Shown here in pieces: positions 26,388 through 35,192 of a DNA stretch of 64,000 nucleotides. The translations under genes and the position numbers were made by a program. A model generated the notes under the pieces. It saw only the letters and a list, made by a program, of their open reading frames with translations. It did not search any database and had not been told where the DNA came from. The stretch covers positions 248,001 to 312,000 of the forward strand of contig NZ_JAEMWU010000001.1 of the NCBI RefSeq assembly GCF_017303215.1, in the 5' to 3' direction. Position 1 is the first letter of the stretch, and the number at the start of each line of letters is the position of its first letter. The DNA is from Microbacterium esteraromaticum. GTDB lineage: Bacteria; Actinomycetota; Actinomycetes; Actinomycetales; Microbacteriaceae.

Positions 26388-29252
26388 CTATGCCTTGGAG
26401 CGACGCAACCGCGCGACGACGAACATCACCCCGGCGCCGACGATCAGGCTGAGCGCGAGAAGCAGCATCCCGGTGGAGTCACCACCGGTCGACGGCAGGG
26501 CGCCGTCGACGCCCGGTGAGGCCTCGCCGTCACCGCCGGGAACGGGCTGTTCATCGCCACCGCCGGGAGCGGGCTCGTCGTCATCACCGCCGGGCGCGAC
26601 GTCTTCGGTCACGGTGACGGTCACCGTGGTGGAGCTTTCCAGCATCGCCGCCGAGTCCGGCACAAAGCGCAGCGTTACCTCGTGCGCGCCGACGGGTAGT
26701 CCGGGTAACGCCAGCGTCCCGGCGCCGTCCACCAGCACGAGCGGGTCGCCGAGCGGGTCCGCGCCCAGGCGCGCCTCGACGTGCCCGTCCACCGCGTCGC
26801 CCGCGGCCGCGCGCCGAGTCGCGTCACCACTGACGGTCGCCGTCAGCTCCACGGATGCCGGGTTGGCCGGCGTTCCCGCGATGGTCGACGTGCGCGGGGT
26901 GAGGACGGTGGCGATACCGCGCACTTCCAGCTCGGCGGCAGCCGAAGTGGACGCCCCGAAACCGGGCGCCGGCACGAAGCGGGCGGTCACGCTGTGCGTG
27001 CCGATCGGCAGAGTATCGGCCTCGACCTCGAAACGGGCCTCGCCATCGTCGCTCTCGGGGTCGCCGTCCATCCCGGCCGGGACTGTGCGCACGACGTCTC
27101 CGTCGAGGAGGAACTCGACCGCACCGCGCGGGTCGGTGGTCACACCCGGCTGAGCGGGGGTGACCGTCGCCGTCAGCGTGACCGACTCATCCGCGCGGAT
27201 GCCGCTCGACGACAGCGCCAGGGCTATCGCGGTCTCCACAGGCGTGATCGAGACGGGGTGCTCGGCCGAGGTCGACATCGTGAAGTTCCCGCCCGGGTCA
27301 CCGAGGTACGACACGGTGAGCCGCTCAGCGCCCGAGGGTAGCATGACGTCGTCGAACAGCACGGTGCCGCCGGGCATCAGGGGGGCGTACATCAGCGGGG
27401 AGCCGTCGGCCAGGAGCACGGCGCTCCCGCTCAGACCCCTGGTCGCCGACGTCACGGTCGCTTCGACGTCCACCGGCGTAAACGCGCGCACGGTCGCCGG
27501 AGCGGTCATGATGCGGGTCGTCGTCGGCGCCTGTGCTATGGAGAACGTCATCGGGTCGCTGACCGAGGACAGGGCGTCCGGCGTCGCCGGATCCGCGTCC
27601 GCGACGCCCGGGAACCGTGCGACCACCTCGTGTTCACCGGCAGTCGGCACCATGCTGAAGGGGATCAACGTGCTGAATCGCCCAGCACCGCTGTAGATGA
27701 GCGGACTCGAGGCGACAACGGTACCGTCGACCTCGAACGAGACCGGCTGTCCGGAGAGGTTCACCGGCCCGTCCAGCGTAACGCTCGCGCCGAGCATGAG
27801 CGTGTCGCCGAATGTCGCCGGAGTCGTCAGTACGGTGAGGGCCGTGCGCGACGCGACTTCACCGGGCCCCGGTTGCTGCAGCGACGGCTCGGCCACGGTC
27901 ACGGTCGCCATCCCCGAGGAGTAGGTGGATCGTTCCCGGTAGTCGCGCTGATCCGCGCGCGGTTGGAACTCGGCGCGGAACTCGTGGGTGCCGACGCCGA
28001 GACCGGGAACAGTGAAGGTCCGGTCGCCGTCTGTCGTGCCATAGGCCACGCGGGCGCTGCCCTGGTACAGATCCACCCACCCGTCGAGCGGCGTGTTCGG
28101 CGTGCGGGTGTCGGCGGTGCGCACCCGTACCCGGATCTGCTCACCTGTCATTGCCTGCGCAGGGGCACTCACCGTCGTCGTGCTGCGCATCGGGATCATG
28201 ATGCGCACCGTGCCCGTTTCGGCGAGTGGGCCGAAGTAGTCGTGTCTGTCCTCGGGGCGCCAGGCGTCCCGGTCGATGCGGACGCCGGGCACGGCATCCG
28301 TGACCCAGCTGAGCCCTGCCCCGCCGCCCGAGCCGGCCGTGTAACCGAGGAAGGTGCGTCCGCCTCCGCCTCCGGTGCCGGACGCGGGCCAGCCACCACC
28401 GCCACCTCCACCGCCACCGCCGCTGGTACTGGTGGACGCCGAACCTCCGTTCGCGCCCGGCTTCTTGTAGCGCGAGAACGAGGGGTCGTTCTTGGCGTTC
28501 TGCCCGATGCCGCCGGGGTGCTTACCGGCACCGGCGGTGGCCGGGAACATCGTGATGGTCTTGCCGTCGTAAGACGATCCCGCGTTGTGGCCTCCCTCGC
28601 CGCCTCGCACGTGGCCGAAGTTGACGCTTCCCGAGGACTCCCCCTGGTAGCCGCCGGCCGCAGCGATCACGGCGGCGAGATCCCACAGCGAGAGCGACAC
28701 CATCGGCTTGCCCGTGTAGCCTCCACCTCCGCCCCCGCCCCCGGCCACCGCGATGAGCTCACCGTTGAGCTTGACGGCGGATGCGCCGCCGCCGCCTCCA
28801 GCGCTGGCGCCCAGCAGGCTGCCCTTGCCGCCATCGCCTCCGGAGACGAACCCGGCGCCTCCGATGCGCTCGTCGCCTTTGCCGCGCGCGGGCTGTCCCG
28901 CGAACACGGTGAGGCGGTCGCCGGTCTTCACCGGGATGATGACGCCGAAGTCCGCTCCGCTGCCGCCGTTGGCGCGCTCGGTGAACCCGCCCCTGCCGCC
29001 GCGCAGGCCCACCACGACCTCGGTGATCCCCGCCGGGACCACCCAGTCGGTGCCGCTCGGGCTGGTGAAATCGAAGACCTGCTGCGGCAGGGGCGCGGCG
29101 TGCGCAGGGCTCGCCGTTCCCAGCCCGATGCCGCTGAGGGCGATCGCCGCCGCGGCGACGAGCGCGACGCGACGGCGCGATCGTGGTACAGGGGACGAAG
29201 CGCGGGCGTCAGGGCGTCGGCGCCCGTCGCGAACGCGGAAAGATTGGATCAC
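26388..29252 (-). CDS. LPXTG-anchored, glycine-rich surface protein with Ig-like repeats
   Basis: A 954-residue exported protein. A long signal peptide (residues 1-52, SRRRVALVAAAAIALSGIG then SPAHA) is followed by a glycine-rich domain at about 60-310 with several G-runs of five to nine residues. This type of domain forms polyglycine lattices in adhesin-like proteins. At least four Ig-like modules of about 95 residues follow, with recurrent endings such as YLGDPGGN and RFVPAPGFG, plus an Asp/Pro/Gly spacer. The C-terminus is LPSTG (residues 919-923), a helix and a basic tail RLRRSKA, a complete sortase signal. GTG start with TAATCT 6 nt upstream (leaderless). It is the main cargo of the tRNA-Gly island, probably an adhesin. 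Confidence 0.85.
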   Translation of the reverse strand: MIQSFRVRDGRRRPDARASSPVPRSRRRVALVAAAAIALSGIGLGTASPAHAAPLPQQVFDFTSPSGTDWVVPAGITEVVVGLRGGRGGFTERANGGSGADFGVIIPVKTGDRLTVFAGQPARGKGDERIGGAGFVSGGDGGKGSLLGASAGGGGGASAVKLNGELIAVAGGGGGGGGYTGKPMVSLSLWDLAAVIAAAGGYQGESSGSVNFGHVRGGEGGHNAGSSYDGKTITMFPATAGAGKHPGGIGQNAKNDPSFSRYKKPGANGGSASTSTSGGGGGGGGGGWPASGTGGGGGRTFLGYTAGSGGGAGLSWVTDAVPGVRIDRDAWRPEDRHDYFGPLAETGTVRIMIPMRSTTTVSAPAQAMTGEQIRVRVRTADTRTPNTPLDGWVDLYQGSARVAYGTTDGDRTFTVPGLGVGTHEFRAEFQPRADQRDYRERSTYSSGMATVTVAEPSLQQPGPGEVASRTALTVLTTPATFGDTLMLGASVTLDGPVNLSGQPVSFEVDGTVVASSPLIYSGAGRFSTLIPFSMVPTAGEHEVVARFPGVADADPATPDALSSVSDPMTFSIAQAPTTTRIMTAPATVRAFTPVDVEATVTSATRGLSGSAVLLADGSPLMYAPLMPGGTVLFDDVMLPSGAERLTVSYLGDPGGNFTMSTSAEHPVSITPVETAIALALSSSGIRADESVTLTATVTPAQPGVTTDPRGAVEFLLDGDVVRTVPAGMDGDPESDDGEARFEVEADTLPIGTHSVTARFVPAPGFGASTSAAAELEVRGIATVLTPRTSTIAGTPANPASVELTATVSGDATRRAAAGDAVDGHVEARLGADPLGDPLVLVDGAGTLALPGLPVGAHEVTLRFVPDSAAMLESSTTVTVTVTEDVAPGGDDDEPAPGGGDEQPVPGGDGEASPGVDGALPSTGGDSTGMLLLALSLIVGAGVMFVVARLRRSKA

Positions 29253-29308
29253 AGTCCAAGATTAGACTGCAATACAGATTTGTCCAGCCATTGCGCGGTT
29301 TCGCTTCA

Positions 29309-29354
29309 CTTCCCAAGCAGACAGCGCGGGTTCGATTCCCGTCAGCCCCTCCAC
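29309..29354 (+). repeat. attachment site, right (tRNA-Gly 3' fragment)
   Basis: An exact 46-bp copy of the 3' part of tRNA-Gly at 25601-25646. It lacks the acceptor 5' strand, D arm and anticodon 5' stem, so it is not a functional tRNA. Confidence 0.85.
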
Positions 29355-29375
29355 CCACCGAATAGGCTCTGATCC

Positions 29376-29903
29376 ATGCCAGGATCACGACACGATCATC
29401 CGTTCCTCAAGGCGCATCGGGCGCTGCAGCCGGGGTTCGGCACCGAGGCCGCCGTATACGGCACGATCCTGGTCAGCGGCCTGATCGCCGTCTCGTCGGC
29501 GCACGGCGAGACCTCGGGTGTGGTGCTGATCACGGTCGGGATCACGGTGCTGGTGTTCTGGGCCGCGCACGTCTATGCCGGAACCGTCGCCCGCATGGGC
29601 GAGGAGACCGAGAAGGGCCACGTCGGTGTGCGCGCGGCGCTGACCCACTCGCTGGCTCATTCGTTCGGAATGCTCACGTCAGCATCCGTCCCCGCACTGA
29701 TCCTCTTGCTCGGCACCACCCGCGTGATCCCCGACTACGCTGCCAACGAGGTGGCCCTGTGGTCGGGTACCGTGATCCTCGCGTTCTTGGGGTACGTGGC
29801 GTTCCTGCGCCGCGGCAACGGGATGCTGATGCGCCTGCTCGGCGCGCTGATGACCGCATCGTTCGGCATCGTCTTCATCGCTTTGAAGGCCTTCGTCCAC
29901 TGA
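29376..29903 (+). CDS. four-helix membrane protein, family not recognised
   Basis: A 175-residue protein with four hydrophobic segments: AAVYGTILVSGLIAV, VVLITVGITVLVFWAAHVYAG, MLTSASVPALILLLGT, and a C-terminal pair ending IALKAFVH. Conserved-looking charged residues (EETEKGH, RAALTHSLAHSF) lie between helices 2 and 3. TAGGCT ends 7 nt before the ATG, so it is likely leaderless and begins just outside the tRNA-Gly island. It is followed at 16 bp by the ASCH gene. No function assigned. Confidence 0.7.
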   Translation: MPGSRHDHPFLKAHRALQPGFGTEAAVYGTILVSGLIAVSSAHGETSGVVLITVGITVLVFWAAHVYAGTVARMGEETEKGHVGVRAALTHSLAHSFGMLTSASVPALILLLGTTRVIPDYAANEVALWSGTVILAFLGYVAFLRRGNGMLMRLLGALMTASFGIVFIALKAFVH

Positions 29904-29919
29904 TCCGCAAGGAGCCCCC

Positions 29920-30402
29920 ATGACCATCGAGCTGCTCGACACCTACTGGCGCCGGGTGCGCGCCGAGGTCCCGAACCTGCCCGCCGCCGTCCCCGAGGCC
30001 TGGGCGTTCGGCGCGACCCCCGAGCATGCCGACTCGCTGCTCGGCCTTGTGCTCTCGGGCATCAAGACCGGAACAGCGTCGTCGGTGTGGGACTACGAGG
30101 CCGCCGGGGATCGGATGCCCGAAGCCGGCGATCTGAGCGTGATCCTCGACAGCGCCGGTGAACCACAGGCCGTGATCCGCACGACGACAGTAGACATCGT
30201 GCCGTTCGGCGAGGTCACCGCCGAGCACGCGCACGCCGAGGGTGAGGGCGACCTCTCGCTGGCCGCCTGGCGCGAGATCCACGAGCGTTTCTGGCGCAAT
30301 CACTCCGAGAGCCCGCGGGGCTGGGAGCCCGATATGCCGGTGCTCTGCGAGCGGTTCGAACTCGTGCATCCGCTCCCCGCCGCAACAGACGCGAACGCAT
30401 GA
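29920..30402 (+). CDS. ASCH domain protein
   Basis: A 160-residue protein. The ASCH (PUA-like beta-barrel) core is seen as LVLSGIKTGTASSVW near residue 44, IRTTTVDIVPFGEV near 87, EGEGDLSLAAWREIHERFW, and a C-terminal LCERFELVHPL. ASCH proteins are thought to bind RNA; some are amidohydrolases acting on acetylated cytidines, so a role in RNA metabolism is possible but unproven. AAGGAG stands 6 nt before the ATG. The stop overlaps the cardiolipin synthase start by 4 bp. Confidence 0.85.
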   Translation: MTIELLDTYWRRVRAEVPNLPAAVPEAWAFGATPEHADSLLGLVLSGIKTGTASSVWDYEAAGDRMPEAGDLSVILDSAGEPQAVIRTTTVDIVPFGEVTAEHAHAEGEGDLSLAAWREIHERFWRNHSESPRGWEPDMPVLCERFELVHPLPAATDANA

Positions 30403-31847
30403 GCGCGCTGCTGTCGACCAACCTCATCTGGCTGGTCTCGCTGCTCGCGGCGTTCACGATCAACATCGTCGCCCTGATCTACATCCCGCGCGAACGCAAA
30501 CCGACCGCCGCGATGGCCTGGCTGCTGCTGATCTTCCTGGTGCCGTACGGCGGCATCGCGCTGTACCTGCTGATCGGCAACTTCCGACTGCCGAAGAAGC
30601 GCCGCGGCGAGCGCGCCCGTCTGACCGCGGTGCTCGGCGAGACGGACGCGGGCATCCACCCGGACGACCCGCGCTGGTTCCAGCGCGTCGTCGAGCAGAA
30701 CCATGGGCTCACCGGCATCGCTGAGGTCGACGGGTCATCCCTCGCGCTCATCGACGACTACCAGGGGTCGATCGACGCGATGGCGGATGCTATCGATCGG
30801 GCCGAGCGCTACGTTCACGTGGCGTTCTACATCACGGCGTGGGATGACACCACGCGCCCGTTCTTCACCGCGATGGAGGACGCCGTGAAGCGCGGCGTGA
30901 CGGTGCGACTGCTCGCCGACCACATCGCCTCGCGCAAGATCCCCGGCGCCGCCGAGACCTTCGCCGAGCTCGATCGCATCGGCGTGGCCTGGTCGTGGAT
31001 GCTGCCGGTGCGCCCGCTGAAGGGTGAGTACCAGCGCCCGGATCTGCGCAACCACCGCAAGCTCGTCGTGATCGACGGCGTCGTCGCTTTCGTGGGCTCG
31101 CAGAACCTCATCTCGCGCGACTACAACGCGGCCAAGAACATCAAGCGCGGCCTCAAGTGGCACGAGTTGATCGCGCGCGTCGATGGCCCTGCCGTCGCCC
31201 AGGTGGATGCTGTCTTCCACGCCGACTGGAAGATCGAGACCGGCGAGAATCTCGACGGCGAGCATGTTCCGGCATCCGACATCGCGCGGGCAGGCGACCT
31301 GCGCTGCCAGCTCGTGCCGAGCGGTCCCACGTTCGACACCGAGAACAACCTGCGCCTGTTCCTGTCACTGATCCATGGCGCGACCGAGCGCGTGATCCTG
31401 ACGAGCCCGTACTTCGTTCCCGATGAGGCGATGATCTACGCCATCACCACCGCGTGCCAGCGCGGTCTGGACGTGCAGCTGTTCGTCTCGGAGCTCGGCG
31501 ACCAGGGACTGGTCTACCACGCGCAGCGGTCGTACTACGAGACCCTGCTGCGCGCCGGGGTGCGCATCTTCTTGTACCCGGCACCGTACATCCTGCACGC
31601 CAAGCACTTCTCGATCGACGATGACATCGCGGTGATCGGATCCAGCAATATGGACATCCGCTCGTTCAGCCTCAACGCCGAGCTGTCGTTGCTGGTGCGG
31701 GGCGAGTCGTTCGTCGCGCAGATGCGCGAGATCGAAGCGAAGTACCGCGAGGCTGGCCGTGAGCTCACGCTCGAGGAGTGGCGGCGCGAGCCGGCGAAGT
31801 CGACGTTCCTCGACGGACTGGCCCGCTTGACGTCGGCACTGAACTGA
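30399..31847 (+). CDS. cls: cardiolipin synthase (phospholipase D family)
   Basis: A 482-residue membrane enzyme that joins two phosphatidylglycerols into cardiolipin. Two N-terminal helices (LIWLVSLLAAFTINIVALIY and MAWLLLIFLVPYGGIALYLL) precede two HKD motifs: NHRKLVVIDG near residue 218 and HAKHFSIDDDIAVIGSSN near 401. This is the standard bacterial Cls layout and length. It is coupled to the ASCH gene by ATGA. The actinobacterial CDP-alcohol type of synthase is a different protein, so this is the PLD-type enzyme. Confidence 0.92.
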   Translation: MSALLSTNLIWLVSLLAAFTINIVALIYIPRERKPTAAMAWLLLIFLVPYGGIALYLLIGNFRLPKKRRGERARLTAVLGETDAGIHPDDPRWFQRVVEQNHGLTGIAEVDGSSLALIDDYQGSIDAMADAIDRAERYVHVAFYITAWDDTTRPFFTAMEDAVKRGVTVRLLADHIASRKIPGAAETFAELDRIGVAWSWMLPVRPLKGEYQRPDLRNHRKLVVIDGVVAFVGSQNLISRDYNAAKNIKRGLKWHELIARVDGPAVAQVDAVFHADWKIETGENLDGEHVPASDIARAGDLRCQLVPSGPTFDTENNLRLFLSLIHGATERVILTSPYFVPDEAMIYAITTACQRGLDVQLFVSELGDQGLVYHAQRSYYETLLRAGVRIFLYPAPYILHAKHFSIDDDIAVIGSSNMDIRSFSLNAELSLLVRGESFVAQMREIEAKYREAGRELTLEEWRREPAKSTFLDGLARLTSALN

Positions 31848-31871
31848 CCGCCCGTCGCCGGGTCGCGACTC

Positions 31872-32720
31872 TCACCCGGCGGCGGCAAGCCAGGCGCGCG
31901 GCGCCGTGCCGATGCGCTGCGTGAAGGCCCGGGTGAACGCGGACGGACTCGAGTACCCGAGGTCGATCGACACCGCGGTGATAGAGGCGCCCGAGAGCAG
32001 TCTGTCCTGTGCCACCGAGAGCCGCCAGTCGGTCAGGTAGTCGGCGGGGGTGCGCCCGACGACCTCTTTGAACCGGGCCGCGAAGGCACTGCGCGACATG
32101 TTGGCCTCGCGGGCCATCAGGTCGAGGTTCCATCCCCGTCCGGGGTCGGCGTGCAGCGCGATGAGTGTGGGGGCCAGTCGTTCGTCACCGAGCGCGGGCA
32201 GCAGCCCGGGCGGCAGCTGCAGGGCGTCGGTGTGATCGAGCATCCACCGCAGCACCTGGATGAGCACCACCTCGAACAGGCGATCGGCGACGACGGGTCG
32301 GCCGCAGCGCACGTTGTCGACTTCGGCGAACAGCAGCTCTAACGCGGGGCGCAGCTCGGCGAGGTCATCGAGATCGATCACGATCACTGGCGGCAGCGTG
32401 CGCACGACCGGATGGGTCGCACCGCCGTCGAAGTCGAGTGTGGCGCAGGCGAAGTCCGATTCGTCGGTGGGCGCATTGAAGAAAGAGTGCCGGATCGGGC
32501 GGGGGAAGAACAGCAGGCTCGGCCGCGTGATGTGGGTGCGGTGCACACTGCCATCGTCGTGGATCACCGTCATGTCGAGCTCGCCCCGCCGCAGCACGTG
32601 CAGAAAGCCCTGCCCGACGGACGAGAAGTCGGTGACACCGCACAGTGGGCCGCTGTGGAACAGACGCGTGCGCACGCGGAACCGCTCGAACAGCGGGGTC
32701 AGTCGGTCGATGGCGCCCAT
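31872..32720 (-). CDS. AraC family regulator with cupin_6 domain
   Basis: A 282-residue activator. The N-terminal cupin_6 domain starts IDRLTPLFERFRVRTRLF. The C-terminal AraC domain has two helix-turn-helices, MAREANMSRSAFAARFKEVV and VSIDLGYSSPSAFTRAFTQR. I start at ATG 32720 because family similarity begins there and CAGAAT ends 6 nt before it; an ATG 27 nt upstream is possible. It is divergent from the CxxC protein gene at 32845, with three AGACG repeats between them. In this family the divergent gene is commonly the regulated target. Confidence 0.85.
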   Translation of the reverse strand: MGAIDRLTPLFERFRVRTRLFHSGPLCGVTDFSSVGQGFLHVLRRGELDMTVIHDDGSVHRTHITRPSLLFFPRPIRHSFFNAPTDESDFACATLDFDGGATHPVVRTLPPVIVIDLDDLAELRPALELLFAEVDNVRCGRPVVADRLFEVVLIQVLRWMLDHTDALQLPPGLLPALGDERLAPTLIALHADPGRGWNLDLMAREANMSRSAFAARFKEVVGRTPADYLTDWRLSVAQDRLLSGASITAVSIDLGYSSPSAFTRAFTQRIGTAPRAWLAAAG

Positions 32721-32733
32721 GCAGCCATTCTGT

Positions 32734-32769
32734 AGACGAATAGTCATGAAAGCAAGACGATTCGAGACG
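32734..32769. promoter_or_regulatory. three AGACG direct repeats, candidate AraC binding sites
   Basis: AGACG occurs at 32734-32738, 32755-32759 and 32765-32769, spaced 21 and 10 bp, that is, on one face of the helix. They lie between the AraC-type regulator and its divergent neighbour. AraC proteins bind direct repeats with this sort of spacing. Confidence 0.4.
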
Positions 32770-32844
32770 CATCATCCAGCTCTGGGCGCCAAGACTGGAG
32801 TCACGGAGCCACTCGGCTCCGACGGCCACGACAAGGAGAACCCC

Positions 32845-33402
32845 ATGCCGAACGTCACTCTCATCGCCCGCAAAGACGCCACCGGAGCCACCGCAGAACA
32901 CCTCGACCAGATCGCCGGCGCGTTCGGAGCGGTCCCCGCCATGTTCCGCGCCGTCGCCAACTCGCCTTCCACCCTGGCCAGCATGTGGGGTGCCTTCGGC
33001 GCGTTCGGCGAGGGCTCGCTCGGCCCGCAGCTCAGCGAACTGATCGCGGTTGCCGTCGCCGACCGCAACTCCTGCGGGTACTGCCTGGCCGCGCACACCG
33101 CACTCGGCCGCAAGGCCGGCCTGACGGGTGAACAGCTCTCGGCCGCCCAGGGTGGCGAGTCCGACGACCCGCGCACCGCGGCTCTGCTGGCCTTCGCCCT
33201 GAAGCTCGTCGACGAGCGCGGCCAGACCTCGTCGGCCGACCTCGACGTGCTGCGCGAGCACGGCTGGACCGACGAGCAGATCGTCGAGACGATCGGACAG
33301 GTCGCCCTCAACATCTTCACGAACTACGTGAACATCTCGCTGGATGTGCCCGTCGACTTCGCGGCCGTGCCGCTGCGTCGCGCAGCGGCACCTGTGGCCT
33401 GA
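32845..33402 (+). CDS. carboxymuconolactone decarboxylase / AhpD-like protein
   Basis: A 185-residue helical protein of the CMD family. The redox motif CGYC near residue 76, followed by LAAHTALGRKAGL, has the AhpD-type Cys-x-x-Cys plus His arrangement used for alkyl hydroperoxide reduction. The GAFGAVPAMFRAVANSP stretch is typical of the peroxidase-related subgroup. AAGGAG stands 7 nt before the ATG. Probably controlled by the divergent AraC regulator in response to a reactive organic compound (inference). Confidence 0.85.
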   Translation: MPNVTLIARKDATGATAEHLDQIAGAFGAVPAMFRAVANSPSTLASMWGAFGAFGEGSLGPQLSELIAVAVADRNSCGYCLAAHTALGRKAGLTGEQLSAAQGGESDDPRTAALLAFALKLVDERGQTSSADLDVLREHGWTDEQIVETIGQVALNIFTNYVNISLDVPVDFAAVPLRRAAAPVA

Positions 33403-33430
33403 GTGGCATCGTCCCCTCAGTTCGACGGCA

Positions 33431-33483
33431 CCGCGATGTCGGTGGCAGGCGGCAGGATTGCCCCATGCCCACCGACATCGCGG
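33431..33483. repeat. 15-bp perfect inverted repeat
   Basis: CCGCGATGTCGGTGG at 33431-33445 and its exact complement at 33469-33483, separated by 23 bp. It lies 28 bp after the CMD gene and before the methyltransferase start. It could terminate the CMD transcript (no T-run) or be an operator of the restriction-modification genes. A candidate upstream ATG (33465) for the methyltransferase falls inside the loop, which argues against that start. Confidence 0.65.
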
Positions 33484-33527
33484 CCAGCCGCTCGGCCGAC
33501 CGACCGCGGCACCGTCACAATAGAGAG

Positions 33528-35192
33528 GTGACGACTGCGCCTTCCCTCCACCCGGAGGACACCGCCGCGCTGCGCAAGGCGCGGGGTGCGTTCTTCACAC
33601 CCGCGGCGATCACCGCGCACATCGCCGCGTGGGCGATCCGCGACGCATCGGATGCTGTCCTCGAGCCATCCGCCGGAGACGCGGCGTTCCTGGTGTCGGC
33701 CGTCGAGCGCCTGCGCTCGCTGGCATCCGATGGTTCCGCGCCGCGCGTCGACGGCGTCGAGATCCACGCGCACAGCGCCCACGTCGGCAGCGAGCGCGTA
33801 CGCGCGGCGGGGGGCATCCCGCACATCACTGTGCAGGACTTCTTCCTGGTCGAGCCGACGCCGACGTACGACGCGGTGATCGGAAACCCGCCCTACATCC
33901 GGTACCAGGACTTCTCGGGCGAAGCGCGCACGCGCTCCCGCGCCGCGGCGCTGCGTGCCGGCGTCTCGCTGACCGGCCTGGCGTCAAGTTGGGCGGCCTT
34001 CACCGTGCAGTCGGCGCTGTTCCTCAAGCCCGGTGGTCGCCTGGGACTGGTGCTGCCCGCCGAACTGCTCTCGGTCAACTACGCCGCTCCCGTGCGTCGG
34101 TTCCTGTTCGAGAACTTCCGCTCGGTCGAGCTCATCCTCTTCGACGAGCAGGTCTTCCCCGAGGCTGAGGCCGACGTGGTGCTGCTGCTCGCCGACGGCT
34201 TCCGCCAGGGTCCCACAGATCGCGGTCTGTTCCGTCAGACCCGCAATGCCGCGACTCTCGACGCACTCCCCGCGGGCACCACCTGGGCGCCTCTGACTCC
34301 CGATGCCAAGTGGACCGGCAGCATCGTCGACCCCAATGCCGTCGAACCCCTGCGTACGCTGCGCGCCGAGGGGCACTTCACCGACCTCGAGGCCTGGGGT
34401 GACACGACGCTCGGCATCGTGACCGGCAACAACCGCTACTTCACCCTCTCGCCCGAGCGGGCCAAGCGGCTGGGCCTTGACCGCAGCGAACTGCTGCGCC
34501 TCTCCCCTCCCGGCAGCGCGCACCTGCGTGGCCTCGCGCTGACGGCGAAGGCATGGCATCAGTTGGGCGCCGCCGAGAAGTCGACCCTGCTGTTCTCACC
34601 GCGCGCGAAGCCGTCGCGCGCCGCGCAGGACTACATCCGCTATGGCGAGGCCACCGGCGTCGACACGGCCTACAAGTGCCGGGTGCGCAAAGAGTGGCAC
34701 CGCGTGCCCCTCGTCAAGCCGGCCGACCTGCTGCTGACGTACATGAACGCCGATACCCCGCGGTTGACGACCAACGCGGCCCGCGCGCACCACCTCAACT
34801 CGGTGCACGGCGTGTATCTCAAGCCCGAGCTGCGCGGTGCCGGCGCCGACCTGCTGCCACTGGCGAGCCTGAACTCGGTCACGCTGCTCAACGCCGAGAT
34901 GGTCGGCCGCGCCTACGGCGGCGGCATCCTCAAGATCGAACCCCGTGAGGCCGACCGGTGGGCGATGCCCACCCCAGCGCTGATCGCCGAGCACGCCGAC
35001 CGGTTGCGGGCGGCGAAGCCGCAGGTGGCGCGGATGCTGCGCTCTGGCCGCCTGCACGATGCCGTCGCCGTGGTCGACGAGGTGCTGCTGCGCTCATCGG
35101 GCCGCACGTCGGAGTCCGAGCTGCTCGCGATCCGTGCCGCCCATGCCGAACTCACCCGCCGCCGAGTCACCAGGGGAGCCAGTGGCCGCTGA
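33528..35192 (+). CDS. N6-adenine DNA methyltransferase of a type II restriction-modification system
   Basis: A 554-residue methyltransferase. The SAM-binding part starts with RKARGAFFTPAAI and LEPSAGDAAFL (motifs X and I) at residues about 17-54. The catalytic NPPY is at residues 120-123, preceded by YDAVIG. This order (gamma class, M.TaqI/Eco57I-like) fits an adenine methylase with a long C-terminal target-recognition region (from about residue 260). I start at GTG 33528, with a CACAAT -10-like box 6 nt upstream. It overlaps the next gene, a probable nuclease, by 11 bp. Confidence 0.85.
   Translation: MTTAPSLHPEDTAALRKARGAFFTPAAITAHIAAWAIRDASDAVLEPSAGDAAFLVSAVERLRSLASDGSAPRVDGVEIHAHSAHVGSERVRAAGGIPHITVQDFFLVEPTPTYDAVIGNPPYIRYQDFSGEARTRSRAAALRAGVSLTGLASSWAAFTVQSALFLKPGGRLGLVLPAELLSVNYAAPVRRFLFENFRSVELILFDEQVFPEAEADVVLLLADGFRQGPTDRGLFRQTRNAATLDALPAGTTWAPLTPDAKWTGSIVDPNAVEPLRTLRAEGHFTDLEAWGDTTLGIVTGNNRYFTLSPERAKRLGLDRSELLRLSPPGSAHLRGLALTAKAWHQLGAAEKSTLLFSPRAKPSRAAQDYIRYGEATGVDTAYKCRVRKEWHRVPLVKPADLLLTYMNADTPRLTTNAARAHHLNSVHGVYLKPELRGAGADLLPLASLNSVTLLNAEMVGRAYGGGILKIEPREADRWAMPTPALIAEHADRLRAAKPQVARMLRSGRLHDAVAVVDEVLLRSSGRTSESELLAIRAAHAELTRRRVTRGASGR

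Larger units (their letters stand above)
25647..29308. mobile_element. small genomic island at tRNA-Gly, no integrase
   Basis: 3,662 bp bounded by 46-bp direct repeats of the tRNA-Gly 3' end. It carries only two genes, both on the minus strand: a large sortase-type surface protein and a TetR regulator. No integrase, excisionase, relaxase or phage gene is present. It is either a remnant that lost its integrase by deletion or a cargo element mobilised in trans. The reconstituted tRNA is at the left end; the right copy is the displaced original 3' end. Confidence 0.75.

Noticed and set aside
25647..29308. Prophage or integrative conjugative element
   Set aside because: No integrase, structural, relaxase or replication gene in the segment; only cargo remains.
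29309..29354. Second tRNA-Gly gene
   Set aside because: Only the 3' 46 bp are present; no acceptor 5' strand or D arm, so it is an attachment-site copy.
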